A stretch of 64,000 nucleotides of DNA from Diplonema papillatum (GCA_030068145.1 JAPJBO010000344.1:155074-219073), one strand, 5' to 3'. Positions 24,246-36,775 are shown, counted from the stretch's first letter. The notes: generated by a model not told the origin, from the letters alone. A program made the numbers and translations.

Positions 24246-24455
24246 AAAATCTTAGTTTAAATGTTAGGCAGGACACTGCCCCTCATGCATTGTTTAGATG
24301 CTAGCCCCAAATCTTCTCTGAGAGGAGGGGGTCGTTGTTATTGGTGCTGATTTTGAGGGATAGCATTACGACTTTCCACTGACCAAGCAGGTGTACATAC
24401 ACAGAGCTGGAACGATGGGCCGAGTGAGGTCAGATCAGGTCGGGCAAACCGTAAC
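24246..24455 (+). repeat. Direct repeat B-long, copy 1
   Basis: From AAAATCTTAGTTTAAATG to CGGGCAAACCGTAAC it matches 24779-24985 almost exactly. It begins about 10 bp upstream of the open end of the USP frame. The first part is a family B copy. Confidence 0.93.
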
Positions 24456-24456
24456 A

Positions 24457-24768
24457 GCGGAGAAGACATGGGGTTGGGAAAAGTGTGCGAGGAAGTCATC
24501 CTGCGAGCTGAGGGCACAGCATGTCGCGGACGCAAAAAGAGAGATGACCACCTGACTGGAACGGGGGACTGCAAGAACATCTTTGCAATGGTTGTGTGCC
24601 ACACCGCACCAGTCCTTTGTACCGTGCCACGACACATGAGCCGGACTATCATCAGCAGCAGGAACCAGAGTGTCTGCAGACAGGACAGCGGTGTATGCCC
24701 GGCGCGATTTCTGGACGATCTTCACACGACCCAGGCCCAAGAACAAAAATGGACCAACTCTCGGGGGG
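24457..24768 (+). repeat. 312-bp direct repeat E, copy 2 (upstream side of the USP gene)
   Basis: Nearly identical to 21584-21895. It lies precisely between the two B-long copies, giving the order B-E-B. Confidence 0.95.
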
Positions 24769-24778
24769 GGGGGGGGGG

Positions 24779-24985
24779 AATCTTAGTTTAAATGTTAGGC
24801 AGGACACTGCCCCTCATGCATTGTTAGATGCTAGCCCCAAATCTTCTCTGAGAGGAGGGGGTCGTTGTATTGGTGCTGATTTTGAGGGATAGCATTACGA
24901 CTTTCCACTGACCAAGCAGGTGTACATACACAGAGCTGGAACGATGTGGCCGAGTGAGGTCAGATCAGGTCGGGCAAACCGTAAC
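24779..24985 (+). repeat. Direct repeat B-long, copy 2
   Basis: About 98% identical to 24246-24455 (a T more or less in ATTGTTTAGATG, TTGTTATTGG and GATGTGGCCG). A G-run of 16 or more separates it from E copy 2. Confidence 0.93.
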
Positions 24986-26816
24986 TCTAAATGACTCCGG
25001 AAGTTCTATGTAAGAAGCTGAACGGCTACTCGATTCTTGCCGGAATGTCAAAGAAGAGCGCGACTTCCTAGCGCTGGTTGAGATTGCGAGGACCGGAGTT
25101 GCCCCCCGACCTCCAGCGCCCGCTGAGGAAGTCATTCCGGCCACTGACGAGGATGCTTGGGAAGATGCTGACCTTGACTTTGGCGCTGAAACAGAGTCAG
25201 GTGCAATCTACACTCAAGAGACGAGCGGCGACAGCCTTATTCGTCAGCTACTTGGTGTGTCACTAACAACGATGCCGACTGGCGTAGTGTGTGCCGGCCT
25301 GCCGTCCACAGCCCGACTCTCTGATCGTTGTAACGTTCATTTTGCTCGCGACGTAGTCGCCGGCATTTTAAGTAAATACCACAACTGTTCAGACTGACGT
25401 TAGGTCAAATGGTAAACAAGTGAAATCGGCAGCCTACTATGTGAGGAGCTGAAAGACTTCATCTCATCCCGACATCGCTGCTGACATGCTGAAGTCGCTA
25501 TTGGCGCTTGCACGAGCAGCACCAGCTGTAACTTCATCATGCATGCTGCGGTACCGAGATGGGTGAGGTGCGCTCAGCCGTCGCCCTACTAGGGCGCAAC
25601 GATTGGGGTACTTAGTGATGCCCCACGTTCTCGCATGCTGCACCACTTGACAGAAGTCTGCACGAGGCCAGGCGGTCTTTAGCGGACCTCGAGTACATCA
25701 AGCGCAAGCCGGCAAGCCGTCAACAAACGTGGCACGAAACGCAAGCTTCGCCCGCACACAACACCACAGCCTTGCGTCCTCCTATTCCCGACGGACACCA
25801 AACCAGACTCCAGTCCTGCAAAGCCGAGGTCCCGTCTGTTCCGTAGGGCAAAGGTTATTCCCCGAAGTTGCGGTACGTGCAGCGCCCCTCGTGTGTACGC
25901 AGGCCTTTGAGGCCACGAAACAAATGACCGTCCTTGGTGCGGTCGGTGAAGCAGCGTTTGCATCGCAATTCCTGCTGTCCAAGTGGCTGTTCGCATGTTG
26001 TCTGAGCGGTGTCGGGAGGCGTGGGTAAACGAGATTTCAGACTCTCGTCGGTACGAGACAGAGCAGGAGGTGGCAGGGGTCCTGTGGTGGGATTGCTGTG
26101 GCCATCATCTTAGGCGATGGAAAGCGCTCGACCACCTCGTGGGACGCATTAGGGACACGATTGTGAGCGGGGGGGGGTGGGGTTGCTTGAGCTTCAGAAG
26201 TACAGGAAAAGCACACCTGCTCGATTGACTTCCGTCTTCGTGACATTGCATCCCTTCTTGAACCAGGAGGAAGTAGCCCCCCGCCTCACCGGGCATACAC
26301 TCGGACCCTCCCGTGTTTGTCCCTAACCTAGAGGTAGTAGTGCGGTTGGCTGAAATTGTCCAACATTTAGTTGGAAACATCGTTGGCTACAGGGCGGTTT
26401 GCCGATACACCGAAGCATGCTCAGTATGTTCCTATTTATAGCGCTCGGCGGAGGGAGGCGCAAGCCTAGTAACATGGTTTGCATGAGGATGCTTCGGAAT
26501 GCGCTCAGCATGTCTGGTAGATAATTGCGATGGAGCTAGCAACAGGAACTTGGTGGAAAGGAAACGAATGCAGAGAAGAATCGAGGGCAGTAACTGCTAG
26601 CTTCTCTAAGAAATACAACAAATTCCCCGACATAGAGACATCAGAACCAATGCTAGGAGCGGTGCATGGATGAAACAGGTAGTGATTGCGCACAAGTTCA
26701 GGTCGGTGCAAGCCAGGGGCTTCCGCTCTGTCAGCATCTAACTGCAGTGCTGCCGTGGCTGGGTTTGCGGGTTTGCGGGCTGTTACGGGAAACGAGAAAC
26801 TGGGATTTGCCAGAGG
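24986..26816. other. Intergenic, no gene supported
   Basis: Mixed-composition DNA with short frames on both strands, none with a recognisable domain. It may hold decayed coding sequence, but I cannot show it. Confidence 0.5.
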
Positions 26817-27347
26817 ATGCTCTTGAGAGACGGCTACTGTATCTGCCCGATGATAGCAGGGGGCGCAAACTGCCCAGTAGCATGCTCTTGAGAGACGGCT
26901 ACTGTATCTGCCCGATGATAGCAGGGGGCGCAAACTGCCCAGTAGCATGCTCTTGAGAGACGGCTACTGTATCTGCCCGATGATAGCAGGGGGCGCAAAC
27001 TGCCCAGTAGCATGCTCTTGAGAGACGGCTACTGTATCTGCCCGATGATAGCAGGGGGCGCAAACTGCCCAGTAGCATGCTCTTGAGAGACGGCTACTGT
27101 ATCTGCCCGATGATAGCAGGGGGCGCAAACTGCCCAGTAGCATGCTCTTGAGAGACGGCTACTGTATCTGCCCGATGATAGCAGGGGGCGCAAACTGCCC
27201 AGTAGCATGCTCTTGAGAGACGGCTACTGTATCTGCCCGATGATAGCAGGGGGCGCAAACTGCCCAGTAGCATGCTCTTGAGAGACGGCTACTGTATCTG
27301 CCCGATGATAGCAGGGGGCGCAAACTGCCCAGTAGCATGCTCTTGAG
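26817..27347. repeat. 65-bp minisatellite, eight copies plus 11 bp
   Basis: Units start ATGCTCTTGAGAGACGGC and end CAAACTGCCCAGTAGC. All eight read identically, which means recent expansion or strong homogenisation. Confidence 0.97.
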
Positions 27348-28375
27348 GCAACGTGTCGTCATCTTTGGAGTAGGTGCTGAATCTCCTGAAACAACGTGCC
27401 GTTGGCGACTAGCGCTATTTGTGTGTTCGTTATCCTTAAGGCTCTCAAAGGAGAACGCAGGGTACCAAAAAACAGATTTCGCAACAAGTCTCTTGGCGCA
27501 GTTGCATGCCACTCGGCGGCGGATGGTAGCAACACCACGACGAAGCCCGTCACTCACGGACTGGAGGCAATATTCGCGCTGCTTAACGGCGTCTTCGGCA
27601 GCAGCCGCAGCGTGTAGACAAGGTTGTGCGTTCGCTCTCCTAAGGCTTATCAAAGACCTCTCTTGCACCGAGTGAACAAAGTCGGCCAGGGCGCTAAAAC
27701 AGGTTTTGCCAAGGGTCACTTCGCGCAGTTGCCTCCCAGCGGCGGATGGTATCAACACCACGACGAAGTCAATCACGGACTGATTGCCATATTCCATTCA
27801 TGAAGCACCTCCTTGCTAGGCTACACCCGCGCCAGAGAGCTCAGGCGACTTCCTTCCGCTGGTCAGTGTGATTTTAGAGTTAAAGTTCGCTTGAAATTCC
27901 TTCCGTTTTGTTGGTGGGCAGGGAACGACAGCGGCGGGAACTCCCGCACGGAGGCTAGCTTGTTCGCAGTGTTCGACGTTGACGAGATCGTGCGTCCGCT
28001 CCGCCGGTTCGACGAGCGCCGACAGCACGTTCTCCGCCGACTGCTCGAAGACGTACCGCAGCTCCTCCTGCGCGGGGTACGACAAGTCGGTCAGCGTGAG
28101 CGACGCCAAGACCGGGGTCACCAAATGGCCGTGCCGGCAAGAGATGCCCGTAATTTGTGCAGGGGCCGGAAACGCGAGTTTTTGAGGTTGTGCGTTTGCT
28201 CTCCTGAGGCTGCGCAAAGGAATATTCCTCTTGCCAAGAGTCACTTCGCGCAGTTGCCTCCCCAGCGGCCCCGGGTGGGTATCAACATCACGACGAAGTC
28301 CATCACGGACTGTATGCCATGATCCATTTTAAAAGTCCTTCTTGCTAGGCTACACCCAGACGGAAACCGCACCAG
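27348..28375 (-). pseudogene. Decayed partial copies of the leucine-rich gene
   Basis: The block 27816-28170 repeats the 3' part of the adjacent gene (28381-28690), including HGHLVTPVLASLTLTDLSYP. It is interrupted by a ~36-bp insertion carrying a family A terminus (about 27870-27905) that is missing from the neighbour. Upstream, TCGCGCAGTTGCCTCCCAGC and CACGACGAAGTC motifs recur near 27.50, 27.72 and 28.25 kb, showing at least three degraded tandem copies. No copy has an intact frame. Confidence 0.7.
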
Positions 28376-28380
28376 AGGGC

Positions 28381-29277
28381 TCAGGCCTCGACTTCCGTCC
28401 GCTGGTCAGTGTGGCTTTGCTGGTGGGCAGAGAACGACAGCGGCGGGAACTCCCGCACGGAGGCTAGCTTGTTCGCACTGTTGGACGGCGTCTTCGGCAG
28501 CGGCCGCAGCGTGTTGACGAGATCGTGCGTCCGCTCCGCCGGTTCGACGAGCGCCGACAGCGCGTCCTCCGCCGACTGCTCGAAGACGTACCGCAGCTCC
28601 TCCTGCGCGGGGTACGACAAGTCGGTCAGCGTGAGCGACGCCAAGACCGGGGTCACCAAGTGGCCGTGCCGGCAAGAGATGCCCCGCAGGCTGCACGGCC
28701 GCATGACGACCTGGACCCCCTTTAGAACCAGCGTGTGCAAGGCTGGAAACGCGAGTTTTTGGGCTCCGAGCACCAGCTCTCCCGCCGTGATGTGGAGCAC
28801 CTCGAGGCTGCGCAGCAGGTCGACGTGGGTGCCGAACAGGATGCTGGGCGCCTTCAGCTCGATCGCGCGCACCTTGCCCCACTCGATGACGCCGCTCAGG
28901 ATCAGCGGGCCCTCCGCCTCGATCCGCAGGACCTCGATCGCCTCCAACGAGCTGCTGCGACCCCTGCGGAGCTCCTTGCTCAGATCCTCCCCTGATTTAA
29001 GGTGCACGCTATGCATCGCCGCCCCTCCCAGCCAAGCAGTTGGGGGGGGAACTGCTTTTCCTATGAAGAAGGGGGTGTGTTCTCTCGGGTTACTAGAGCG
29101 AAAGACTTTTTTGAGTTGCGAGACCCCCTCAAGCTGCACGGCCGCATGATTCCCTGGACCCCCCTTTAGAACCAGAGTGTGCGGGGTCGGGAACATGAGT
29201 GCTTGGGCTCCGAGCACCAGCTCCCCGCCGTGAGAAACAGGAGCAAAGGTCCAGAGGGCGATCAGGCCCATGTCCAT
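28381..29277 (-). CDS. Leucine-rich repeat-like protein, probably degenerating
   Basis: A 298-codon frame starts at ATG 29277. Repeated leucine/valine-rich strand-turn units (LEAIEVLRIEAEGPLILSG, LRSLEVLHITAGELVLGAQ, FPALHTLVLKG) resemble an irregular leucine-rich or BspA-like repeat; these usually mediate protein binding. The segment ELVLGAQxLxFPxxHTLVLKG appears twice (about residues 19-38 and 166-186), so the frame joins two copies of one ancestral unit. A C-terminal part with LSYPAQEELRYVFEQSAED is shared with the broken copies downstream. There is no signal peptide and no membrane segment. The N-terminal 80 residues look like the remains of a truncated copy, so this may be a pseudogene that happens to be open, or one exon of a longer gene. 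Confidence 0.5.
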   Translation of the reverse strand: MDMGLIALWTFAPVSHGGELVLGAQALMFPTPHTLVLKGGPGNHAAVQLEGVSQLKKVFRSSNPREHTPFFIGKAVPPPTAWLGGAAMHSVHLKSGEDLSKELRRGRSSSLEAIEVLRIEAEGPLILSGVIEWGKVRAIELKAPSILFGTHVDLLRSLEVLHITAGELVLGAQKLAFPALHTLVLKGVQVVMRPCSLRGISCRHGHLVTPVLASLTLTDLSYPAQEELRYVFEQSAEDALSALVEPAERTHDLVNTLRPLPKTPSNSANKLASVREFPPLSFSAHQQSHTDQRTEVEA

Positions 29278-31175
29278 GATTCGGGGTCTAAAACGCCTTT
29301 CTGGTTGCTGTTTGCTACGTGCGGTCTATCAATAAGAAGACGTGGCCAAGGCTCTTAAAGGTGACTAAGCTGGACCCGTCACCTTTCCGACCGTAGAGTG
29401 CTTACCGGGCAAGTGCCCCGAACACGCAGCCGCGGCACGAAGAACGAAAATGGAAAGCACACAAATAGTGGGACCGCATTGTAGTTGTTGCATGCTTACG
29501 TGCGTGGAAAGAAAGGAGGGGGAGCCGAAGAAACGGAAGAAACCGGAAGGATGGGAAAAGGACAGGCGCGAAAGATTATCACCCCCTCGCGATGTGAAAG
29601 ACCCGAGAAGCTAGAGACGCGGAAAGGACGGGTCTACCGAACATGAGAAAACGATAAAATGGCTGCTGTGCGGCCGGGTTCTGAGAATCCAAACGGTCGC
29701 TACGCGACTCTTCAGAAGGGTCACTTTGCTGGTAGCTTGAGCCGATTCACCCCCCTCTGCCCATCGAATGTTGTCGGGCCTTTTTGTAGATTTTGGGCTG
29801 GACTGCAAACAATCTGTGGCGACAATCCGCATCGCCGGCGTCGCGGTTGTCTCTTCGCACGTGATGTGACATGCTTTCGCCTCTTCAGCTCGTCTTGATC
29901 GTCGCGCTCAGGCGCGCGCTTGGTGCTTCGCTTCTCTGAGCGTAATCGAGCGAGAAGTCGAGTGTAATCGAGTGAAATCGTTTAAGTTAGTTTGAGGTTA
30001 GAGTGCAGAATATCTGTGTCGCGATGGCCTGCAGTAGCCACTGGATGACTACCTCTTCGGTCGTACCGTGTCGTGCTTCTGGCGTTTGCACTCATTCGAA
30101 TCATCGTCTTCGCGCGGTCGCTTTGCGACTCTTTCCTTCCTTGCCGGTTTAAGTTAGTTCGGGTTTGGAATGCAAAGAATCTGTGGCGATAATCTGCACC
30201 TTCTGTGACATGGAATCCGCGTAATCAAGTGCAGGTCGCTTTGCAAAACTCTGCAGAACTATGGGTCAACACTGATTGTGAAAAGTTGTGAAGATTTCTG
30301 CAAAACAGTAGGTGGATCACCCCATATCATCAGATGGTTTGGATCAGTTGAGGTCATAATGCAGAATATCTGTGTAGCGATGGCCTGCATTAGTCACCAG
30401 GTGACCTCTTCGATCGTACCGTGTCGTTTGGATTAGAATGCAAAGAGTCTGCGGCGATAATCTGCAACGCGATGGATCGAAGAATGCAGCTTCAGGCATT
30501 TCCATGCAGCTCCATGAGATAGGAATGGACCTGATGGACCGTGGTGGGCCGTATTTCACTGTGATAAACAGCCGCAGGCAGTTCCAGGAGATAGGGATCA
30601 GGACCGGCTCTTGTTAGAGTGACAGTTCGCGTGAGAATCCGGGGGGTTAAGGATACTTTTTCTTGTGTTTCCGGCATTTTTTTTTCCTCGGGTTGCTTTG
30701 TAGGGAGGTGGTAATTTGCCGGGCTTTTTTTGTGCGGTCGACGATATACGTCGTTCTGATGTCTGACGACTTTGTTTCCTTTGCTTTGTTTTCCTTGTGG
30801 ACCTTTTATTTATTTTTTTTTCAGGAAAAGGTGGGATGCAGGGGACTTAAGCATTTGGTCTGACCGAGCAAATGCTTGCACTCTAAAATAGCCGGTATCA
30901 GCCAAGCCCGGTTTTGGGGCTCTGCGGTGCCAGTGGTCTCTGAGTGCCTGGAACCGTCGCCCCGCACACGCAAACAAGGGAACGGAGGGGGGTGGTGAGA
31001 TATAGGCTTGCGGTGGCGTGTGTGCCCGTCTATCAAACTACGGAAATGGTGAGTGACAAGCTTCGAATAGCAGTGACACACCGTGACGCGCCACAGGTAC
31101 ACTACTGCAGGGGCCACTTGAAATCGAATTCTATAAATTATTTTCATTTCATGAAAAACCAAAAACCAAAACCGG
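29278..31175. other. Repeat-rich intergenic region (family G and others)
   Basis: A short motif of the type AATGCAAACAATCTGTGGCG followed by ATAATCTGCA occurs near 29.81, 30.02, 30.18, 30.36 and 30.44 kb and again near 33.00 kb. The stretch 30238-30325 is present inverted at about 60.10-60.18 kb, and 30540-30600 inverted at about 39.17-39.23 kb. A family A terminus lies at 30610-30655. No gene is supported. Confidence 0.6.
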
Positions 31176-31472
31176 AAATACTCGACGTTGCTGCTTCGAC
31201 TCCGAGTGGAAGGGAGGAAATATAGAGGTAGAGGGGCAAATACAATACAAACACAATCTGATTTGTTCTTCGCATACACCACCGTGTGTTGCTTTTTCAC
31301 TCAGGACTTTGACCTGTTGTGTTTGTGTGATTTGTCGTGTCGGGTAGACCCGCATGACCTCACGTCTGTTCAACACGTGGTTCGGTAGTTACAGCACTTG
31401 GGATCCCTTCTGTTCTTTGCCGGGCAGCATCGTCGAGCATTTCCTTTCAAGCTGGCGCTTATGTAAAAAAAA
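31176..31472 (+). repeat. SINE-like element, family C, copy 1
   Basis: Starts AAATACTCGACGTTGCTGC, has ACAATCTGATTTGTTCTTCG and ACACCACCGTGTGTTGC in the middle, and ends near AAGCTGGCGCTTATGTAAAA. About 295 bp; same ends and order as the other family C copies. Confidence 0.9.
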
Positions 31473-31761
31473 CGAGGTTTCTGAACCCGGAAAACCAGGT
31501 TTCTCAAGTCCCCTGGTGTGATGTCGAGGTTTGTCGCTTGCAGCTTGCTTGGGCTGGCCGGAGGTTCGCTTCTGTCACGCGGCGCACACGCACTTCTTGG
31601 TTGTGTGGCGCGTTCGAAAAAAGCAAACGGCGAACTGCCACAGCCCGCCGTGGCAACGCTCCCCTTGCCATCAACCCCAGGGGAAGACTTCGGGATCGGC
31701 ACGCACGAAGCTACCATAAGAACACAGAAGATGGAAATTTTTTGGCATGGACTTTGCTGGA

Positions 31762-32062
31762 AAATACTCGACGGAACTGCTTTGACCCCTCCGAATGGAG
31801 GGGGCGGAAATATACAGAGGTAGAGGGTCAAATACAATACAAACACAATCTGATTTGTTCTTCGCTTACACCACCGTGTGTTGTTTTCGCACTCAGGACT
31901 TTTGACCTGTTGTGTTTGTGTGTCTTGTCGTGAACGGGTAGACCCGCATGACCTCACGTCCGTTCAACACGTGGTTCGGTAGTTACAGCACTTGGAATTC
32001 CTTCGGTTCGTTGTCCAGCAGCTTTTGTCGAGCATTTCCTTCCAAGCTGGCGCTTATGTAAA
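31762..32062 (+). repeat. SINE-like element, family C, copy 2
   Basis: Same ends and internal blocks as copy 1, which lies about 290 bp upstream in the same orientation. Confidence 0.9.
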
Positions 32063-32129
32063 GAACATTTCCGGAGTTACTAATACTGGTATAAAAAAAA
32101 AAGGACACGCTTCTGTTGGCTTCGTCTAA

Positions 32130-32195
32130 CTTTTTTAGAGTTAAAGTTCGCTTGAGAATCCGGGATTTTAGAGTCTCCGGGTGACCTTCGTCAAC
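32130..32195 (-). repeat. Family A terminus
   Basis: TTTTTTAGAGTTAAAGTTCG, then GAGAATCCGGGATTT and GTCTCCGGGTGACC: the clearest example of the family A end outside a gene context. Confidence 0.8.
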
Positions 32196-32420
32196 CGGGT
32201 GTTTTTTTTTTTTTTTAGCGTTTTTTTGTGTGCAAATTTGTGTGAAACCGTTCCCTTTGCACTAAACTGGCTGTACTATTGAAAACTCGGAAGGGTCCAC
32301 TCAGTGCGTTTTCGACGGTTGGTCTCTCTTTGTCGAACGCCTCCGTCCGGCACTAACTCCCGATTGATCGGTATGGTTTGTGGGTTACAGCACATTTCAT
32401 CCTTGTGAGGCGATTGTCCA

Positions 32421-32640
32421 AAATACTCGAGGGACTGCCTTGTGCTCATTTCGAAGGAGGCTAGAGGGGGAGAAAACAATACAACTACAAAGTGGGTCTT
32501 TTTTGTTGAACGCTTACGCCCGCTACTAAACCCAGCTTTACCTGTGTTCTGTGTGGACTACAGCACATTTACCTCCTTTGATCTATCGCAACTGGCAGTC
32601 TCCTCAAGCGTTTCCTACAAAGCAGGTGCTTATACAAAAA
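32421..32640 (+). repeat. SINE-like element, family C, diverged copy
   Basis: Begins AAATACTCGAGGGACTGC and ends GCAGGTGCTTATACAAAA; the middle is much diverged. Confidence 0.6.
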
Positions 32641-33934
32641 AGGACTAAACCCCCTTTCTCTTGGTTGCATGATCTGTATTGCTGTCCTTCAGTCTCCACG
32701 ACACCACAGAGTGGGTAAGTAGAATCGATGTATTTTGCGCGAGATGAACAGGTGCCACGCCTGCTTTTTCTCACTTTTTCCCACGTCCTCTCTTCCACGC
32801 ATCTCCTGCGGTCGGAGTTCTATAGTGCAGTTTTTACGCCTCTCATGCATGTTCGATGCTGGGCATCAAGTGACCATTGAGGCTGTGAGGCGGGTAGTAT
32901 GAGGGATGCAGTCATGTTGTGTAATGCATTATTATTTGAACCAATTGACCCCGTGCCCGATCGAATGTTGTTGAGCTTCGTAGTTTTTGGGTTAGAATGC
33001 AAACAATCTGTGGCGATAACCTGCATCAAGCAATTGTTGATTGTAATCGAATGCCGTAGAGCGAAATTAAGAGAAAAATCGGGTGTGCTCGAGTTCAGGT
33101 CGGTGAATTTGCTCAGCATTGCGGCAACAGTCTCTCGATTCAGTGGCATTCCGGGCTTTCGCCCGGCGACGCTCTTCAAACGCTGTCTCTCCCGCTTCCT
33201 ACCGCTTGTCGTCGATCAGGCAGATTGCGACAAGCTTCCGGATAGATGCGGACACTTGTTCGCTGTCGACGAAAGCGAGCGAGATGAGGCCCAACGAAAA
33301 GGAAGTGCAAGACCCCGGATGCACGTCGAATGAACACAAGGGATCGTCTGGGTGCTTCTGTTTCGCCTCTTTTCATCGCACTGTTGTGGGCACCTGGGTG
33401 GGGGAGGGTTGGAATTGCGTACTTGTGGTGGAACTATCTGTGGTTCAAACCAAGGTTCGACGCCAGCACGATGAACGTAGGGTCTACGGGGGACGTACAG
33501 AGACTTGCGGGAGAAAATGGAAAGTGGATTTGTGTTGTGTGAACAACATCACAAGAAGAACAAGGAAGCAAAGGAACGAGGCGGGGGGAGACGGGCGTAG
33601 AGAGAGCCAAGAAGGTTCGTTGCGCGGGTAGCCACTGCTTGTGTATTTCCACAAGTGGGTTTACTCAAACCCGTACACCGCGAGAGTAGGAGAAAGTGGA
33701 AAGGGAAACTAGAGTTTTCGTTGACCACACTACCCTTAACCCACATCCTGAACGTGGTTGCAGGAGGTAAATTGGCGGATGATCATGATCAGAAGATCCT
33801 TCTTGGGCGGTTCAGTTTCCTCAACACGCCGTTTTAGCCTGCACAAAACATGGAAGGGCAACCCGCGAGACTGCGAGAACTAAAGTTATGTGAAAACGGG
33901 GGTGGCTTGAACGGGAGGGAGGTGTTGGGGGGGA

Positions 33935-34010
33935 GAATCTTAGTTTCGTGTTCAGGCGCTACTTGCCTCTCACGTATGTTTGATGCTAGCATCAAGTCTT
34001 CTTTGCGGGA
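33935..34010 (+). repeat. Family B copy
   Basis: GAATCTTAGTTTCGTGTTCA followed by TGTTTGATGCTAGCATCAAG and TCTTC; contains the palindrome TGATGCTAGCATCA. Confidence 0.85.
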
Positions 34011-34574
34011 ATGCAGAGTCTTGTTTTCTCGTCTCTCCTTTTTTAGGGGGCCTATAAGCCACGGACACATAAGGCGGACCATCATCAGCGCGGAACCTGA
34101 GTGTCCGCGCCGTAGCTCGGCACAGCTGGGACCACCCGTGCTACCTGAGCACAGGCGAATCCGTCATGGGGGAGGAGGCCCCTGCAACTAGAAATGACGA
34201 CTTGGGATTGCTTCGTCGAGCATTTCCTTCTGGCGCTATGGTAACAAGAAAATCAAAAGGGAAGACGAGCCTTTCTGGATGGATGACATCCAAACCGAAC
34301 TGAACTCGTCCCGGCGTCTGGTATGAGCGTTGCAGTGAACACTGTAGATTGGGCAGGCATTGCTTTTGTGTCATTCACACATTTCTGTACGTACTTTTGT
34401 GGGTTTTTCTCCTTTACTTTGGCTAGCTGTGTGGTATTTTTTGAACTGTTCAAGATTTCAAGGATCCCGTATTTTGTGTCTACGGTCGACGTTTTTTTTT
34501 TTTTTTTTTGAAAGGAAAGTTAAGCTCGCTCGAAACCGCGGGAAAATAACCCCCCGTGCGGAAGCATAATAAAT

Positions 34575-34660
34575 AATGAGAGAGAGAGAGAGAGAGAGAC
34601 GATGTTAGAGTGCAGGGACCATCTCTCCGAGGAGTATCCGGTCGCCCCACTACCATAATG
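34575..34660 (+). repeat. GA-microsatellite-headed element, family L, copy 1
   Basis: A GA run passes directly into TTAGAGTGCAGGGACCATCT and TATCCGGTCGCCCC; the same arrangement occurs at 47.33 and 48.95 kb. Confidence 0.85.
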
Positions 34661-35789
34661 AAGTCGCAGGTGAACACTGTGATCTCGTGGCACACGTTGA
34701 CGTTGTCATTGCTGTGGTTAGACCTGCACGACCCTCTACATGATCGCGTGTTTTTCTTAACGTATCGCGGTGTGATGTGTCGTTTCACATGGCATCTCGC
34801 GTGTTACAAGCTCTTGTTGCGTCAATGGTTTTGTCCGCTGACAGAGTGAACCGGTGCCTCTCGTTTCACCTTTCAAATACGGCTGCGCCATGCGTGCTCC
34901 TGCCGGACGCTAGCGCCTGGCATTATGTAGTGCGTGTCACAGCCGCGCTGGGTGGTATTGACGAGGGTTTTTTTTAACGGACACTCGAGTTCTCGTTGCG
35001 TTCAAGGAGTCATTTGCATGCAAGTGAGTACCACACTCTATACAGCATGTGAAAACTCAAACAAGCTGGTCGTGCAGGGCGACGGGGGTAGGGAAGCGGC
35101 GGGAAAGACGACTGTATCCTTATTGGTTGGCTTGCGGAATGGGGCGGCATTCTGACCGAGCAAGAGTTGGCCTACGCCGCCCCTCCCCCCGACAAGGACG
35201 GTTCGTTACTTTGGAACGGAAGTATGAAAAAAACAATGACTGCGAAGTCGGTGTGGCCCGTGTTCAACGGATGGCTGTTTTTAGAGTGAATGTTTGCTTC
35301 AGTTTCTTGTGTGAATTAAAGCACTTGTTGGAAAATACGTACAACCCAAAGAAGAGAATGTGCTGCCGCATAAAACGCAGGTAAATCTGAGTTGAGCGCC
35401 AGGTGTAAGCGTTCAACAAACTTGCTCGGACGTGTCAGTCTCTTGACAGTGTCCGGTAGCTTGTGGAAATCGGGAAAACATGTGAAAACGGGAGATTGCC
35501 TAAAGGCGTTTCGTGGTTGCGCAGATGCTTACAGCTACATTCATGTCCAAGTTTTCGTGTGTCTTGGACAGATTGGGCACCATGGTTAAGTGCGCAAATC
35601 GTGTGTGGCGTGTGTAGTGCCAGTCGAAGCTGGTGAAGCTTCGACGCCGCCCACGTGGTGTTGATTTATGAAAATATCTTCACTCTGCGGATATGGTTAT
35701 AGAACGACGCCGCGGACGGATGCGCAAAAGAACGTGAAAACTAAGAGATACTGGAAAGCAGACCATACCCGCTAGAAAAGAAAGAGCAT

Positions 35790-35970
<181 letters not shown>

Positions 35971-36261
35971 TTCCGTTTCCACCATTTGACGTACGCGATG
36001 CCTCCTATTTCCACTCTCTAAGAGGTTGGACAGGGGTAGTATTACGCAAACATCCAGGCCGTTTCCCTCTCCGCTGTTTGTACTCCCCCTTCCCCCTTTC
36101 CCGTGTGCCGCCCACGCGGCCCTCTTCTCCTTGTATTGCCGGCCGGCCGCTTTTCCTCGATAACGGTGCTTTATCCTTTTCCCGCCTTTTAGTCCTGAGT
36201 TCTCCCACTGCGAACCATGCCACAAGCGGTCCAGAAGCTCGAAGGACCAGAAACGGAAAGA

Positions 36262-36413
<152 letters not shown>

Positions 36414-36723
36414 CTTACGTTTCTGAGCGAACTCCTCATATTATCCACTCGCCAAAAGCGAGGTTGGAGGGGTAAGCAAAAACTGACAAACGCAGGCCCA
36501 CCGTTTGCCCCCTTTTTGTACTCCCCCTTCGAATCCCTTCGTTCCGTCTCTGACGGCCCTCTTTTTTACCTGTATGTTCTTCCCCATTCATCTGTTCCCC
36601 ACCTTTTTCCCGTGACTTCGACGGATGCCTCTCCTTTTGCTCTGCTGCAAAAACAGCTCGGAGATAGCGGAACAGCCAAGAACGGAGCCACATGCGTTCT
36701 ATCGACTTCCTAGGAATAGCGAA

Positions 36724-36741
36724 GAAACAGAAGGGATTCCA

Positions 36742-36775
<34 letters not shown>

